The notes: generated by a model not told the origin, from the sequence alone. Shown: positions 6,760 through 14,967, numbered from the stretch's first letter. The stretch: 19,490 nucleotides of DNA from JBHPGW01 sp042569785 (GCA_042569785.1 JBHPGW010000048.1:1-19490); one strand, 5' to 3'. A program made the numbers and translations.

Positions 6760-7616
6760 TGAAGTCACGAAGTAACGATATGTGGAAGTTTTTTGCAAGT
6801 GTTTTGTGTTGTTTCGTTCCTAAAAAGATGTGGCGAAAAAGCATCAGGTATAATCTGGCATATAGAAGAATACGACGGGCAGAGCTTTTGGATATGGGGT
6901 TCAGTATAGATGGTGACATTATAACTACGCCTCATGGTGTTCATTTCGATATCTCACATAAGGCTGACCATCCGCTTTATCTTATTAAAGAGGTTTTTGT
7001 CAAAAGTGAATACAATCTTAATCTTGGCGAAGACTCGATACTGATCGATATAGGGATGAATCGCGGGGCGGCATCTTTACTTTTTGCTTCTGATGCAAAT
7101 ATAAAGAAGGTGTATTCCTATGAGCCTTTTAAGCCGACATATGAGTTTGCGATAAGGAATATTGAGCTTAATCCGGAACTTAATAAGAAGATAGACGCAT
7201 CTAACTGCGGGCTTGGTAAGGAAGATAAAACACTCGAGTTGCCTTATATAATCAATGCTACCGGCGGCATGAGTACAACTCATGATGTCTGTAAGGATCA
7301 GAAAAATACAAAAACGGAAACGGTTGTCGTTAAAGATGCTGCAAAAGAATTCGTTAGGATCTTAGACGAAAATAAGAACAGGCATATCATAGTTAAATGT
7401 GATTGTGAGGGTGCTGAGTTCGAGATATTCGAAAGGCTCGTCGAAAAAGATCTTGTTAATAAGATAGATGCAATCATGATGGAGTATCACTTTGAAAAAC
7501 CGGATCGGTTGATAGAAATTCTCACTAAAAATAGCTTTGCTGTCCAAAGTAAACATGGTTCGAGTAAGTCGAAGACAGGATATTTGTACGCTGTTAGAAT
7601 GGCGAAAAAAAATTAG
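6759..7616 (+). CDS. FkbM family methyltransferase
   Basis: SAM-dependent methyltransferase of 285 residues. It has a basic, hydrophobic N-terminal region (1-45) without a clear membrane segment. The SAM motif LIDIGMNRGAAS is at 95-106, VYSYEPFKPTYEFA at 118-131, and the FkbM-type acidic motif VKCDCEGAEFEIFE at 212-225. It shares its first base with the preceding stop codon (TAATG), so it belongs to the same operon as the diacetamido-sugar genes. It may methylate the sugar or chain that those genes feed. It is clearly diverged from the FkbM protein at 1643-2380: only the SAM-binding and acidic motifs align by eye. A terminator follows. Acceptor unknown. Confidence 0.85.
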   Translation: MKSRSNDMWKFFASVLCCFVPKKMWRKSIRYNLAYRRIRRAELLDMGFSIDGDIITTPHGVHFDISHKADHPLYLIKEVFVKSEYNLNLGEDSILIDIGMNRGAASLLFASDANIKKVYSYEPFKPTYEFAIRNIELNPELNKKIDASNCGLGKEDKTLELPYIINATGGMSTTHDVCKDQKNTKTETVVVKDAAKEFVRILDENKNRHIIVKCDCEGAEFEIFERLVEKDLVNKIDAIMMEYHFEKPDRLIEILTKNSFAVQSKHGSSKSKTGYLYAVRMAKKN

Positions 7617-7627
7617 ACGTCTCTATT

Positions 7628-7652
7628 GAACAGTCCTGTTCGTTTATTTTTC
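7628..7652 (+). terminator. Rho-independent terminator after the 4130-7616 operon
   Basis: The inverted repeat GAACAG-TC-CTGTTC (7628-7641) is followed by a T-rich tract to 7652. It lies 12 bases after the fkbM stop and overlaps the last codons of the convergent nucleotidyltransferase gene. On the opposite strand an 8-base T run (complement near 7606-7613) lies further from the stem, so it could act weakly in both directions. Confidence 0.6.
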
Positions 7653-8354
7653 GATAAGGGATTCGAGTTTGTTTAGCTCTTTAATGGCTTCGTTGAAATG
7701 GCCTATGTTTTCTATTCCGAGCCAATATTCTACGATGTGATATGCACCGATGTTGCGTTTTTTCTCCAGTAGTTTATTGACAAGGTCAGGCATTGTGAAA
7801 AAAGTGTTATTCGGTATTGAGTCGATGACAGAAGAATTTAAAACGTAAATTCCAGTACTCACATTATATGTCGTACTTGGTTTTTCAACGACACCGCAAA
7901 GCTTATCGCCATCGAGTTCTAAAACACCAAACGGCAGTTTGTTTTCGTAGGTTCTATGGCCAACAGTTATGCAATATTTCCCCTTTTTATGATAATCGAT
8001 CATCTTTGAGAAATCGAGTTGGGTGAAAATATCGCCATTCATTAAGACGAAATCTTCTTCTTCACTAAAGCAATCCTTCATTAAAGACAAGGGGCCTGCT
8101 GTTCCTAAAGGCTTATCTTCATCGATGTACTTAACAGAAAGGCAGAACTTTGCGCCATCAGCGCAAAAGGCTTTTATGAGTTCTGCCTGATAGCCAACTG
8201 ATATAAGAACCTCTGTTATGCCAAACTTTTTGAAATTATTTAAAATGATCTCAAGAATGGGCTTTTCGGCAATTGGCAATAAGGGCTTTGGTATTGAAAA
8301 GGTTAGAGGTCTGAGCCTGGTGCCTTGGCCTCCAGCTAAAACTACTGCTTTCAT
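7644..8354 (-). CDS. Sugar-phosphate nucleotidyltransferase
   Basis: Single-domain NTP-transferase of 236 residues. The GGQGTRLRPLT signature lies at 8-18, with the basic-site IPKPLLPI at 21-28, an NGD metal-binding motif in FVLMNGDIFTQL, and the VEKP motif further on. The enzyme condenses a sugar 1-phosphate with an NTP to give an NDP-sugar. The sequence is closest in style to the mannose-1-phosphate guanylyltransferase/PtmE group, so GDP activation is plausible but the nucleotide cannot be fixed by eye. It lacks the beta-helix tail of longer pyrophosphorylases. It starts nine bases after the LegB-like dehydratase gene on the same strand, with GAGG upstream of the ATG; the pair probably activates and then dehydrates one sugar. 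Confidence 0.85.
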   Translation of the reverse strand: MKAVVLAGGQGTRLRPLTFSIPKPLLPIAEKPILEIILNNFKKFGITEVLISVGYQAELIKAFCADGAKFCLSVKYIDEDKPLGTAGPLSLMKDCFSEEEDFVLMNGDIFTQLDFSKMIDYHKKGKYCITVGHRTYENKLPFGVLELDGDKLCGVVEKPSTTYNVSTGIYVLNSSVIDSIPNNTFFTMPDLVNKLLEKKRNIGAYHIVEYWLGIENIGHFNEAIKELNKLESLIEK

Positions 8355-8363
8355 GTATATGCC

Positions 8364-9356
8364 TCAAACTCTATATTTATCAGGATCATAAAAACCGGGA
8401 TTATTTTTGATGAAATCAATTGTTTTTTCAAGCCCCTGAGTCAATGAGACCTTTGGTGACCATCCCAGTATATTTTTTGCAATTGTATTATCGGCGCATA
8501 ATCTTTCCACTTCGCTGCCGGCAGGACGAATTCTTTCTTCATCACGTTCTAAAACTACATCTCGTCCAACGAGTGATACTATTTTCTTTATTAAATCTTC
8601 AATTGAAATTTCCTGACCGGTTCCAATGTTAATCTCCATGCCTGCTGATTTTTCCGATTCGGCTACTTTAATAAAGCCTTCGGCGGTGTCTGTTACGAAA
8701 GTGAAATCTCTTGTAGGGGTAGTACTGCCCAATGTGAGCTTATCTTTGGTTAAAGCCTGTGAAATAATAGATGGGATGACCGCTCTGTCGGATTGACGCG
8801 GGCCATATGTATTAAATGGCCTTATCACAGCAACGGGAAGATCAAAAGAATGATAGAAACTCAGAGCAATGGCATCAGCTGCGATCTTACTTGCAGAATA
8901 CGGCGATTGAGGTTGTTTGGGGTGATCTTCGCTTATCGGAACTTTTATTGCTGTGCCGTAGACTTCACTCGTGGAAGTTTGGACCAGTTTCTCTATACCT
9001 GCATCTCTTGCTGCCATTAAAATATTCAACGTTCCAATGGTATTCGCTTCAATTACTTCCTGCGGGTGTATATACGAGTATGGAATGCCCACTAATGCGG
9101 CTAGATTGAAAATGACATCTATGCCATCGATTGCTTTAACTACGGTTTCCAACTCTCTAATGTCACCGTAAACAATATCCATGTGTTTTCTGAGATCGTC
9201 GGAGAAATACTTAATAAATCCCTCATCCGATCTTGAGGTGTATCGCACAAAAGCTCTGACATCGGCTCCGAGTTCAAATAGTCGTTCTGTCAGGTGGGAG
9301 CCAATGAAGCCTCCAGCTCCTGTTATCAGTACTTTCTTCTTATCCCATGCAAACAT
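8364..9356 (-). CDS. NAD-dependent NDP-sugar 4,6-dehydratase, LegB-like
   Basis: Extended short-chain dehydrogenase, 330 residues from the start chosen here. The NAD motif TGAGGFIG is at 12-19, TSTSEVYG at 127-134 and the catalytic Y153-x-x-x-K157 in QSPYSASKIAAD. The stretch from SFYHSFDLPV to RPFNTYGPRQSDRA, and IPYSYIHPQE earlier, closely recall LegB-type GDP-GlcNAc 4,6-dehydratases of the legionaminic-acid pathway. A GTG eight codons upstream (9380) would extend the frame, but the ATG at 9356 has AAAGGA nine bases before it (complement at 9366-9371) and fits the family N-terminus better. No other legionaminate genes (legC, legG, legH, legI, legF) are in the window, so the end product is open. 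Confidence 0.85.
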   Translation of the reverse strand: MFAWDKKKVLITGAGGFIGSHLTERLFELGADVRAFVRYTSRSDEGFIKYFSDDLRKHMDIVYGDIRELETVVKAIDGIDVIFNLAALVGIPYSYIHPQEVIEANTIGTLNILMAARDAGIEKLVQTSTSEVYGTAIKVPISEDHPKQPQSPYSASKIAADAIALSFYHSFDLPVAVIRPFNTYGPRQSDRAVIPSIISQALTKDKLTLGSTTPTRDFTFVTDTAEGFIKVAESEKSAGMEINIGTGQEISIEDLIKKIVSLVGRDVVLERDEERIRPAGSEVERLCADNTIAKNILGWSPKVSLTQGLEKTIDFIKNNPGFYDPDKYRV

Positions 9357-9411
9357 TTTAAATAGTCCTTTATTCGGCACTTGATTGTTAGTTAGGTGTT
9401 AATTTTCGCTG

Positions 9412-9440
9412 AGGATATACAACATCAGTACCGGCGTCAA
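9412..9440 (-). promoter_or_regulatory. Promoter for the dehydratase-nucleotidyltransferase pair
   Basis: On the minus strand, TTGACG (complement at 9435-9440) and TATCCT (complement at 9412-9417) are 17 bases apart, giving a start near 9405 and a leader of about 50 bases before the ATG at 9356. A second TTGACG lies 17 bases further upstream (complement at 9452-9457). Confidence 0.5.
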
Positions 9441-9615
9441 ACAAAAAATCACGTCAAGGGGGAGTTGGGTTTTAGAAATTTTGTGGTTTTTTGGGTTATG
9501 GCAGGACAATTAAGCTTGCGGAAGAACGCTATGGCTGATAAATTGTGCGTAGCTTAGCAGGCGCAGGAGTGGTTAGTTAAGAGTAAGCTAATTATCTGTA
9601 AATTAAGGCTTAAGT

Positions 9616-10551
9616 ATGATACTGAAAAAAATTAAAAAGGAGCTGGGCCGACTAAATAAAAGGCTGTTTCATTCGGGCAAAAAGGATAAAGAGCTTGATC
9701 TGGTGCGGTGTAAATTGGACAATTTGCCCTATGAGTTGTACGATAAAATGCTGAAGGATGAATTTCAGGTTCCGATGCCAATAGTAAAAAGTATCGAAGA
9801 TACTCTTGAAAGAATATTGCATGATGGTTGTTCTTTGACTCGTTTTGGCGATGGTGAGTTTGGTATGATCTTCGGCAGCCGAATCTGTTACCATGATCGC
9901 AGTCCGGAACTTGCAGAACGTCTAAAAGAGGTGGTCAGCTCAGATTTGCCGAATTTGTTGGTTGGTTTGCCGCCTTGCTTTGGGTCCCTGAATGGTTTTA
10001 TTGAGCCTACAATTAATTTTTGGCGTAAATGGATGTCTAAAAAAAGAGAGATGGTGTATTCAGTTCTTGAGATGGATCATGTTTACTATAACGCGTTTTT
10101 TAACAGGTACTATTTGAATTACGAAAAAACGGAAGAGCACTATAAGAAGTGCGGCAGTTTTTTTGAGAGAATGAAAGAGGTTTGGAAGAACAGGGATTTG
10201 GTGTTATTTGAAAGTCAACAAGCACAGCTTGGTGTTGATGATGGTTTTTTTGATGGAGCAAAATCAATATCGCGTATTATTTTCTGTCCTGAGAAAAATG
10301 CCTTCGATAGATATGATGAAATTCTATCGGCATTTGATGGGGTCTGTTCAGATACGCTGATACTGATTGCTTTGGGCCCAACAGCAACTGTTCTGGCTTA
10401 CGATTTATGCAAGAAAGGATATCAAGTTATTGATATCGGTATGATCGCAAAGGAGTATGAATGCTTTCTTAAAAAAGATGTTCAGTATAGTTTATCCCGT
10501 CAGATCAAAGATCCTGAATACGAAAAGCAAATCTTGAAAAAAATATCTTGA
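9616..10551 (+). CDS. GT-D-fold glycosyltransferase (DUF1792 family)
   Basis: Protein of 311 residues. From about residue 55 it matches the GT-D glycosyltransferase fold (formerly DUF1792; type examples are dGT1 of Streptococcus parasanguinis and the C-terminal part of pneumococcal SP_1767 proteins). The signature SLTRFGDGEFGMIFG (73-87) contains the D-x-E metal/nucleotide site, and ALGPTATVLAYDL plus QVIDIGMIAKEYE form the second conserved block near the C-terminus; many relatives have His where this protein has Met in DIGMI. It would transfer a sugar to the growing glycan in the cytoplasm. The N-terminal 30 residues are highly basic, with no signal peptide. The 260-base gap before it and the divergent orientation imply its own promoter, which I could not fix; TTGCGG-17-TAAATT at 9516-9544 is a weak candidate. 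Confidence 0.8.
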   Translation: MILKKIKKELGRLNKRLFHSGKKDKELDLVRCKLDNLPYELYDKMLKDEFQVPMPIVKSIEDTLERILHDGCSLTRFGDGEFGMIFGSRICYHDRSPELAERLKEVVSSDLPNLLVGLPPCFGSLNGFIEPTINFWRKWMSKKREMVYSVLEMDHVYYNAFFNRYYLNYEKTEEHYKKCGSFFERMKEVWKNRDLVLFESQQAQLGVDDGFFDGAKSISRIIFCPEKNAFDRYDEILSAFDGVCSDTLILIALGPTATVLAYDLCKKGYQVIDIGMIAKEYECFLKKDVQYSLSRQIKDPEYEKQILKKIS

Positions 10552-10605
10552 GTACATAGCACACACAATTGCTGTTTTTATACATAGCTAAGTTTTGGAA
10601 TTTGT

Positions 10606-11634
10606 ATGGCAAACACAAAACGCATTTTTATTATTGGTGACATCAGCGACAAGCCGATCAAGATGTTTTTGAATCAGATGCCTAAATTGGCTAAGGGGTT
10701 TATTCGATTAGGCCATGACGCGAGGTGTTTTAGTTATTGCAATGCTCTTGAGCGGATGAGTCCTTTTAAAAGCAGGACAATTACAAGGCGATTTTACAAA
10801 TCGAAAGTCGATAAGCTGTTAGCAAGTCAGGTGGCTAATTATAAGCCCGATATAGTTTATATAAGTTTTGCGCGTGTTCTCGACGGCGAAACTATTATGG
10901 CGATGAGAGAAGCTGCGCCAAAGGCTGTTTTTATAGGTGGCGATGGTGACCCTTGGCCCAAATTGCATAAGGGCAGGATCGATACCGCTAAGAGACTGGA
11001 TATTCTAACTGCGACAAACGATGGGCAGTTCCTGCAGGACTATCGAGATGCGGGGGTTGGGGTTTGTGCTTTTATGCCTAATATGTGCGATCCTGATATT
11101 GATCATCGTTATGAAGTAGGCGAGCAATGGCAAACAGATATTTTGTGGACTGGCACCGCGAAGCATCATGCAGATACGAGTGAAGACTTCAGAGAAAAGC
11201 TCGTTAAAAAACTCGCTGAGAAAAACAATAGTACTCTTTACGGCTGTTTTGGAAGGCCAAAGATCGCAGGTCACGATTATCTTTATGCTATAAGCGGTGC
11301 GAAGATAGGTGTCAATATAAACGCTTATGGGCCTGTAAAATTTTGTCATTCGGACAGGCTTACGCAGTATCTTGCGTGCGGGACTTTTGTGATGGCCAAG
11401 AGATTTGACGGCTGTGATCTGCTGTACAAAGACAAAGTTCATCTGCGGTATTTCGATACGATAGAAGAATTCTTTGAACTTACTGACTACTATCTTTGTC
11501 ATGAAGAAGAAAGAAAAAAAATAGCAGATGCCGGCATGAATTGGGTTCATGAGCAGTTCAATTGTGAAAAGATTGCAGGGTATCTTCTCAATCTTATCGA
11601 GAAGGGAAGCTATGACGGGCCATGGAGCTCTTAA
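10606..11634 (+). CDS. CgeB-like GT-B glycosyltransferase
   Basis: Glycosyltransferase of 342 residues. The N-terminal half (about 1-160) holds a Rossmann-like domain ending in a DILTATNDG segment. The C-terminal half has the nucleotide-binding signature SDRLTQYLACGTFVMAKR (249-266) followed by DTIEEFFELTDYYL, as in the CgeB/Glyco_trans_1_2 group. The protein probably adds one sugar to a lipid-linked oligosaccharide; donor and linkage cannot be read from the sequence. It follows the GT-D gene after 54 bases on the same strand, so the two are likely co-expressed. The Shine-Dalgarno is weak. It ends 14 bases before the convergent methyltransferase gene; a T run at 11643-11650 lies between or over the two ends. 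Confidence 0.8.
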   Translation: MANTKRIFIIGDISDKPIKMFLNQMPKLAKGFIRLGHDARCFSYCNALERMSPFKSRTITRRFYKSKVDKLLASQVANYKPDIVYISFARVLDGETIMAMREAAPKAVFIGGDGDPWPKLHKGRIDTAKRLDILTATNDGQFLQDYRDAGVGVCAFMPNMCDPDIDHRYEVGEQWQTDILWTGTAKHHADTSEDFREKLVKKLAEKNNSTLYGCFGRPKIAGHDYLYAISGAKIGVNINAYGPVKFCHSDRLTQYLACGTFVMAKRFDGCDLLYKDKVHLRYFDTIEEFFELTDYYLCHEEERKKIADAGMNWVHEQFNCEKIAGYLLNLIEKGSYDGPWSS

Positions 11635-11648
11635 TGCGGAACTTTTTT

Positions 11649-12299
11649 TTAGGTGCTGGAATTGTTGGGTTTAGCCACTATTGCGAAATGCTTATGTCTA
11701 ACATCAGAAAAGAAGTTGAGAAAAAGTAAATTCAGCAGTTTGAATGTTCGGCTTGAAGTTGGATGGATGCCCTCGATCTGTATGATCTCAAAATCAAGCT
11801 CTTTAAAAATCTTTACAAGACTGTTACGTGTAAAAAATCTCAGGTGGGTTTTGTCGAGTATACCATGATCCTTATAATCCCAATTGCCGTGGATAGTGAA
11901 GTTGACTAAATTACGGTAATATCTTACATTTGGGATCGACATCACTATAACGCCTTTTTCGGTGAGTTTGGTTTTGACTGCTGTCAACAGCGAATAAGGG
12001 TCGACCACGTGTTCGAGCATATCAAAGAAGATAATGCAGTTAAAAAAGTCATCCGGCAGCTGATCAATGGCTTTAAATGCGTCACAACAAAGGACCTTGT
12101 CAAGTTTTTTCGCTGCTGTTTGAGCCGAGTCCTGGTCGATTTCTACAGCCCAGCTTTCGGTGACAAATTCATCTTTGACAAGAGCGGAAAAGGCTCCGCT
12201 ACCGCAGCCAAATTCCAAAACAGTTTCCACATTCGCGGGGATATACTTCAACATATCATCACGAACATTATCGTAATAACCTTTTGGTTTGTTAGACAT
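11649..12299 (-). CDS. Class I SAM-dependent methyltransferase
   Basis: From the start chosen here the protein has 216 residues, normal for the Methyltransf_11/23 type. Motif I is VLEFGCGSGAFSALV, followed by an acidic residue in AVEIDQD, IIFFDMLEHVVDP as the motif II/III region, and SIPNVRYYRNL after it; HLRFFTRNSL is typical of methyltransferases in polysaccharide clusters. Upstream in-frame ATGs at 12308 and 12320 would add three or seven residues. The 12299 ATG has GCGGA nine bases before it and gives the usual MSNKPKGYYDNVR beginning, so I prefer it. A promoter-like site (12350-12378) separates it from the AlgJ-like gene, though read-through from the O-acylation genes is possible. Substrate unknown; sugar O-methylation or terminal capping is plausible. 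Confidence 0.82.
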   Translation of the reverse strand: MSNKPKGYYDNVRDDMLKYIPANVETVLEFGCGSGAFSALVKDEFVTESWAVEIDQDSAQTAAKKLDKVLCCDAFKAIDQLPDDFFNCIIFFDMLEHVVDPYSLLTAVKTKLTEKGVIVMSIPNVRYYRNLVNFTIHGNWDYKDHGILDKTHLRFFTRNSLVKIFKELDFEIIQIEGIHPTSSRTFKLLNLLFLNFFSDVRHKHFAIVAKPNNSST

Positions 12300-12349
12300 A
12301 GTTTTCATTCCGCTATACATGAATATTATTTATCATTTCTGAACTATCG

Positions 12350-12378
12350 ATTATAACAATAGAATTGGATATCTACAA
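12350..12378 (-). promoter_or_regulatory. Promoter for the class I methyltransferase gene
   Basis: On the minus strand, TTGTAG (complement at 12373-12378) and a perfect TATAAT (complement at 12350-12355) are 17 bases apart. The predicted start near 12343 leaves a leader of about 44 bases before the ATG at 12299, which argues against a gene start much further upstream. Confidence 0.55.
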
Positions 12379-12390
12379 AGAATAAGCTAA

Positions 12391-13464
12391 TTAATTATTA
12401 GTGATTCTCTCTGCGAGTAAATCAGCTGTTATTTCTGTTGCAGTGCCATTCCAGTGGGAATCATCGGGAATATAAAGAATTGTATTGGGTTTCTCTTGCA
12501 AAGCATTATCGTAAGCTCCCTTAACATTTAAAACTTCGATACCTATATCTTCGGCAGCTAATGCTAGTTCGTCCAGGAAAGTTGGCTGTTTTTCGAGACC
12601 AGCTACCTTGTGATAAATAGTCTCTTTGTTGGGGATAGGCATGAAAATGAAGCGGATATTTCTTTTGTTGAAATAATCCTGATACATTTTGAGTCTTGAA
12701 AGAATTTTGTCCATATTCGCTATTTTCTGCTGTTCGGTAAACTCGATTTTATCAATCAAAAACGGTTTATCAGCAAAGGTTTTTAGTCTGCTGTCGTCAA
12801 ACTTTTTAAGCTCCATCCAGTCGCGTATCCTTGCTTTGGAGTAGTTTAGCATTGCGGCTTTGAATATTCTATTTTGGGTAATATCAACGAATCGAATAAA
12901 TGGGTTTGCACAAAGAATTTGTCTGACGGCATTAATTTTTTGTTTAACGGGTTTTTCTTCCGGTTTTCTTAGCCGGTGGACAGTATTTTCCAATTTTTCC
13001 AATACAACGATAGATGGCGGGTCTTTGCAAAATCTTGGCATATTGACAAAAGCTTTTATATTAGCGGTTGCAACGGGGTAGACGCCAACGCCGAGTCTTT
13101 TTTCGAGTTTTTCTGATAACATCTCATGCTGATCGAGGCCATCGCCTGCAATAAAAGAATCGCCAATGATAACCACTTCGATCTTCTTGTCGGTGTTCTG
13201 TTTTCTGTAGCCGTATTTATCAGTCACCCATGTTACTGTCTTTTTAACTTCGTATGGTGTGTGATGGGCGAATCGGCCAGTTTCTTCTTTTTTAATATTC
13301 ATATTCGGGTAGAACTTGCCGGTGGTCAATGTGGCCCCTTCTGTCCTGATCGCTTCCCAGACCCTGAAAGTGAAGAAGTCTATAGGAAGAACAAACAGTT
13401 CGACAGCTGAGCAAACCGCAAAAGGCACAAGGAATAAGATTATTTTTAAAACAAATTTCTTCAT
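12391..13464 (-). CDS. AlgJ/AlgX-like SGNH hydrolase-fold protein (O-acetylation partner)
   Basis: Protein of 357 residues with an N-terminal membrane anchor or signal segment (about residues 4-26, KFVLKIILFLVPFAVCSAVELF), then a periplasmic domain. The catalytic nucleophile block VVIIGDSFIAG carries S103, and the Asp-x-x-His pair (D334, H337) lies in PDDSHWNGTA near the C-terminus, as in AlgJ and AlgX. In alginate and similar systems such proteins receive acetyl groups through AlgI and place them on the polymer. It begins two bases after the MBOAT gene stop on the same strand, with no strong ribosome-binding site, which suggests coupled translation. Between the two motifs the sequence is rich in Lys and Phe and not conserved to my eye. 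The polymer it decorates is unknown. Confidence 0.85.
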   Translation of the reverse strand: MKKFVLKIILFLVPFAVCSAVELFVLPIDFFTFRVWEAIRTEGATLTTGKFYPNMNIKKEETGRFAHHTPYEVKKTVTWVTDKYGYRKQNTDKKIEVVIIGDSFIAGDGLDQHEMLSEKLEKRLGVGVYPVATANIKAFVNMPRFCKDPPSIVVLEKLENTVHRLRKPEEKPVKQKINAVRQILCANPFIRFVDITQNRIFKAAMLNYSKARIRDWMELKKFDDSRLKTFADKPFLIDKIEFTEQQKIANMDKILSRLKMYQDYFNKRNIRFIFMPIPNKETIYHKVAGLEKQPTFLDELALAAEDIGIEVLNVKGAYDNALQEKPNTILYIPDDSHWNGTATEITADLLAERITNN

Positions 13465-13466
13465 AA

Positions 13467-14927
13467 TTAAAACTGGAAGTAAATGAACTCCTGACTATTA
13501 AAATTGCCCAAAAGCATAATGCCGATCACCAGCAGATAATATACCGACCATCTTAGCCATATTGGCTTTTGGTTTAGAATTTCCATTACGGAGCCTTTAC
13601 GCTGGATCAGGTGGACTGTTTCCATTAGTCCTATTAAGATTAATGTCGTTACGAAGAACTTATACGATCCTAATATTAACACAGGCTGTAAATCGTGGGC
13701 GATAAGAACGCTATCCCAGCCGCTAAGCAGGTGGGTTACAATATACCATGCATCATCAAGGTTTTTAGCACGGAAGAATATCCATGCGAAACATACCAGG
13801 GCAAATGTAATCAGGACTTGCAGAACTTTGAGTAAAGGCCCAATTTTTTCCAGAGATAGGTTCTTTGCGAGTGAAGCTCGACGGCCTGACGTTAGCTTTT
13901 CGAAGACCAAGTAAAGGCCATGCAAAGTGCCCCATATAACAAATGTCCAGTTCGCTCCGTGCCACAAGCCGCAAAGAACGAAAACAATAAAGAGGTTGAT
14001 GTAATTTCTTGTAGGTCTAACCCTATTGCCGCCGAGCGGGATATAGAGATAGTCCCGGAACCATGTTGATAGGGAAATGTGCCATCTTCTCCAGAATTCG
14101 GTGATAGATCTTGCGAAGTAAGGCCTATTAAAATTTTTCATCAGGTCGAAGCCAAGCACCCTGGCAGAGCCTATAGCTATGTCAGTATATCCGGAGAAAT
14201 CACAATATATCTGGAACGCGAAAAACACGGTGGCGATCACAAAAGATGGACCTGCAAAGCTGGCAGGGTTGCTGTAAACAGGCTCAACGAATTGAGAGAG
14301 GTTGTCGGCAATTACAACCTTTTTGAACATTCCCCAAAGCATCAACTTCAAACCGCTGGCAACACAGTTGTAATTGAATTTTACACGGTTATCGAATTGC
14401 GGTATTAGCCTGGTAGAACGCTCGATAGGGCCTGCTACCAGTTGCGGGAAAAAACTTACGTATAACGCAAATATGCCAAGCCTTTTCTCCGGTGCTATAT
14501 TACGTCGATAGACATCTATGATATAGCTCAACTTCTGAAAGGTATAGAACGAGATTCCTACGGGCAGCAGAACGTTGAGAATTGGTGCGGCAGCCTCTAC
14601 CTGAGAGTATCCCAGGAAACATTTTACCGTCCAGCCGAAAAAGTTAAGATATTTAAAAGTAAACAGGAGCCCCAGATTTGAACAAAGACTCAGGATCAAA
14701 TAAAGCTTTCTTTTTTTATTGTCACTTGCCTTGCCCATTCCAAGGCCGCAATAATAATCTATCAGAGTCGAAATAATGATCAGGATTATATACGCCGGCC
14801 TCCAGCACATATAAAAATAGTAGCTGCCCGCAAGCAGGAGCTTCCAGCGTTGCGAGTGATCTAGTCTGTAATAAACAGCGACAATAATTGTAAAAAAAGC
14901 TAAAAAGCCAATAGAGTTAAACAGCAT
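13467..14927 (-). CDS. MBOAT family O-acyltransferase (AlgI-like)
   Basis: Integral membrane protein of 486 residues with about ten hydrophobic segments. It carries the AlgI/DltB hallmarks: FFPQLVAGPIERSTRL (159-174), FWRRWHISLSTWFRDYLYIP with H283 (278-297), and the invariant catalytic His323 in LCGLWHGANW. MBOAT proteins of this group move acetyl groups across the inner membrane to a periplasmic SGNH partner, which is the next gene. AGGA lies about ten bases before the ATG. Length and motifs look complete. The donor and the modified sugar are not evident; acetylation is the most common activity. Confidence 0.92.
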   Translation of the reverse strand: MLFNSIGFLAFFTIIVAVYYRLDHSQRWKLLLAGSYYFYMCWRPAYIILIIISTLIDYYCGLGMGKASDNKKRKLYLILSLCSNLGLLFTFKYLNFFGWTVKCFLGYSQVEAAAPILNVLLPVGISFYTFQKLSYIIDVYRRNIAPEKRLGIFALYVSFFPQLVAGPIERSTRLIPQFDNRVKFNYNCVASGLKLMLWGMFKKVVIADNLSQFVEPVYSNPASFAGPSFVIATVFFAFQIYCDFSGYTDIAIGSARVLGFDLMKNFNRPYFARSITEFWRRWHISLSTWFRDYLYIPLGGNRVRPTRNYINLFIVFVLCGLWHGANWTFVIWGTLHGLYLVFEKLTSGRRASLAKNLSLEKIGPLLKVLQVLITFALVCFAWIFFRAKNLDDAWYIVTHLLSGWDSVLIAHDLQPVLILGSYKFFVTTLILIGLMETVHLIQRKGSVMEILNQKPIWLRWSVYYLLVIGIMLLGNFNSQEFIYFQF

Positions 14928-14967
14928 ATACGCAAAATCCTATAACTTGGAGATATTTAATTTCCGG

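Noticed and set aside
10553..10592. Repeated TACATAGC and a possible small hairpin with T-run after the GT-D gene
   Set aside because: The stem is only about four base pairs and the next gene continues on the same strand after 54 bases, so a terminator is not supported.
11640..11650. Eight-base T run between the convergent GT-B and methyltransferase genes
   Set aside because: A T run without a convincing stem before it; not called as a terminator.
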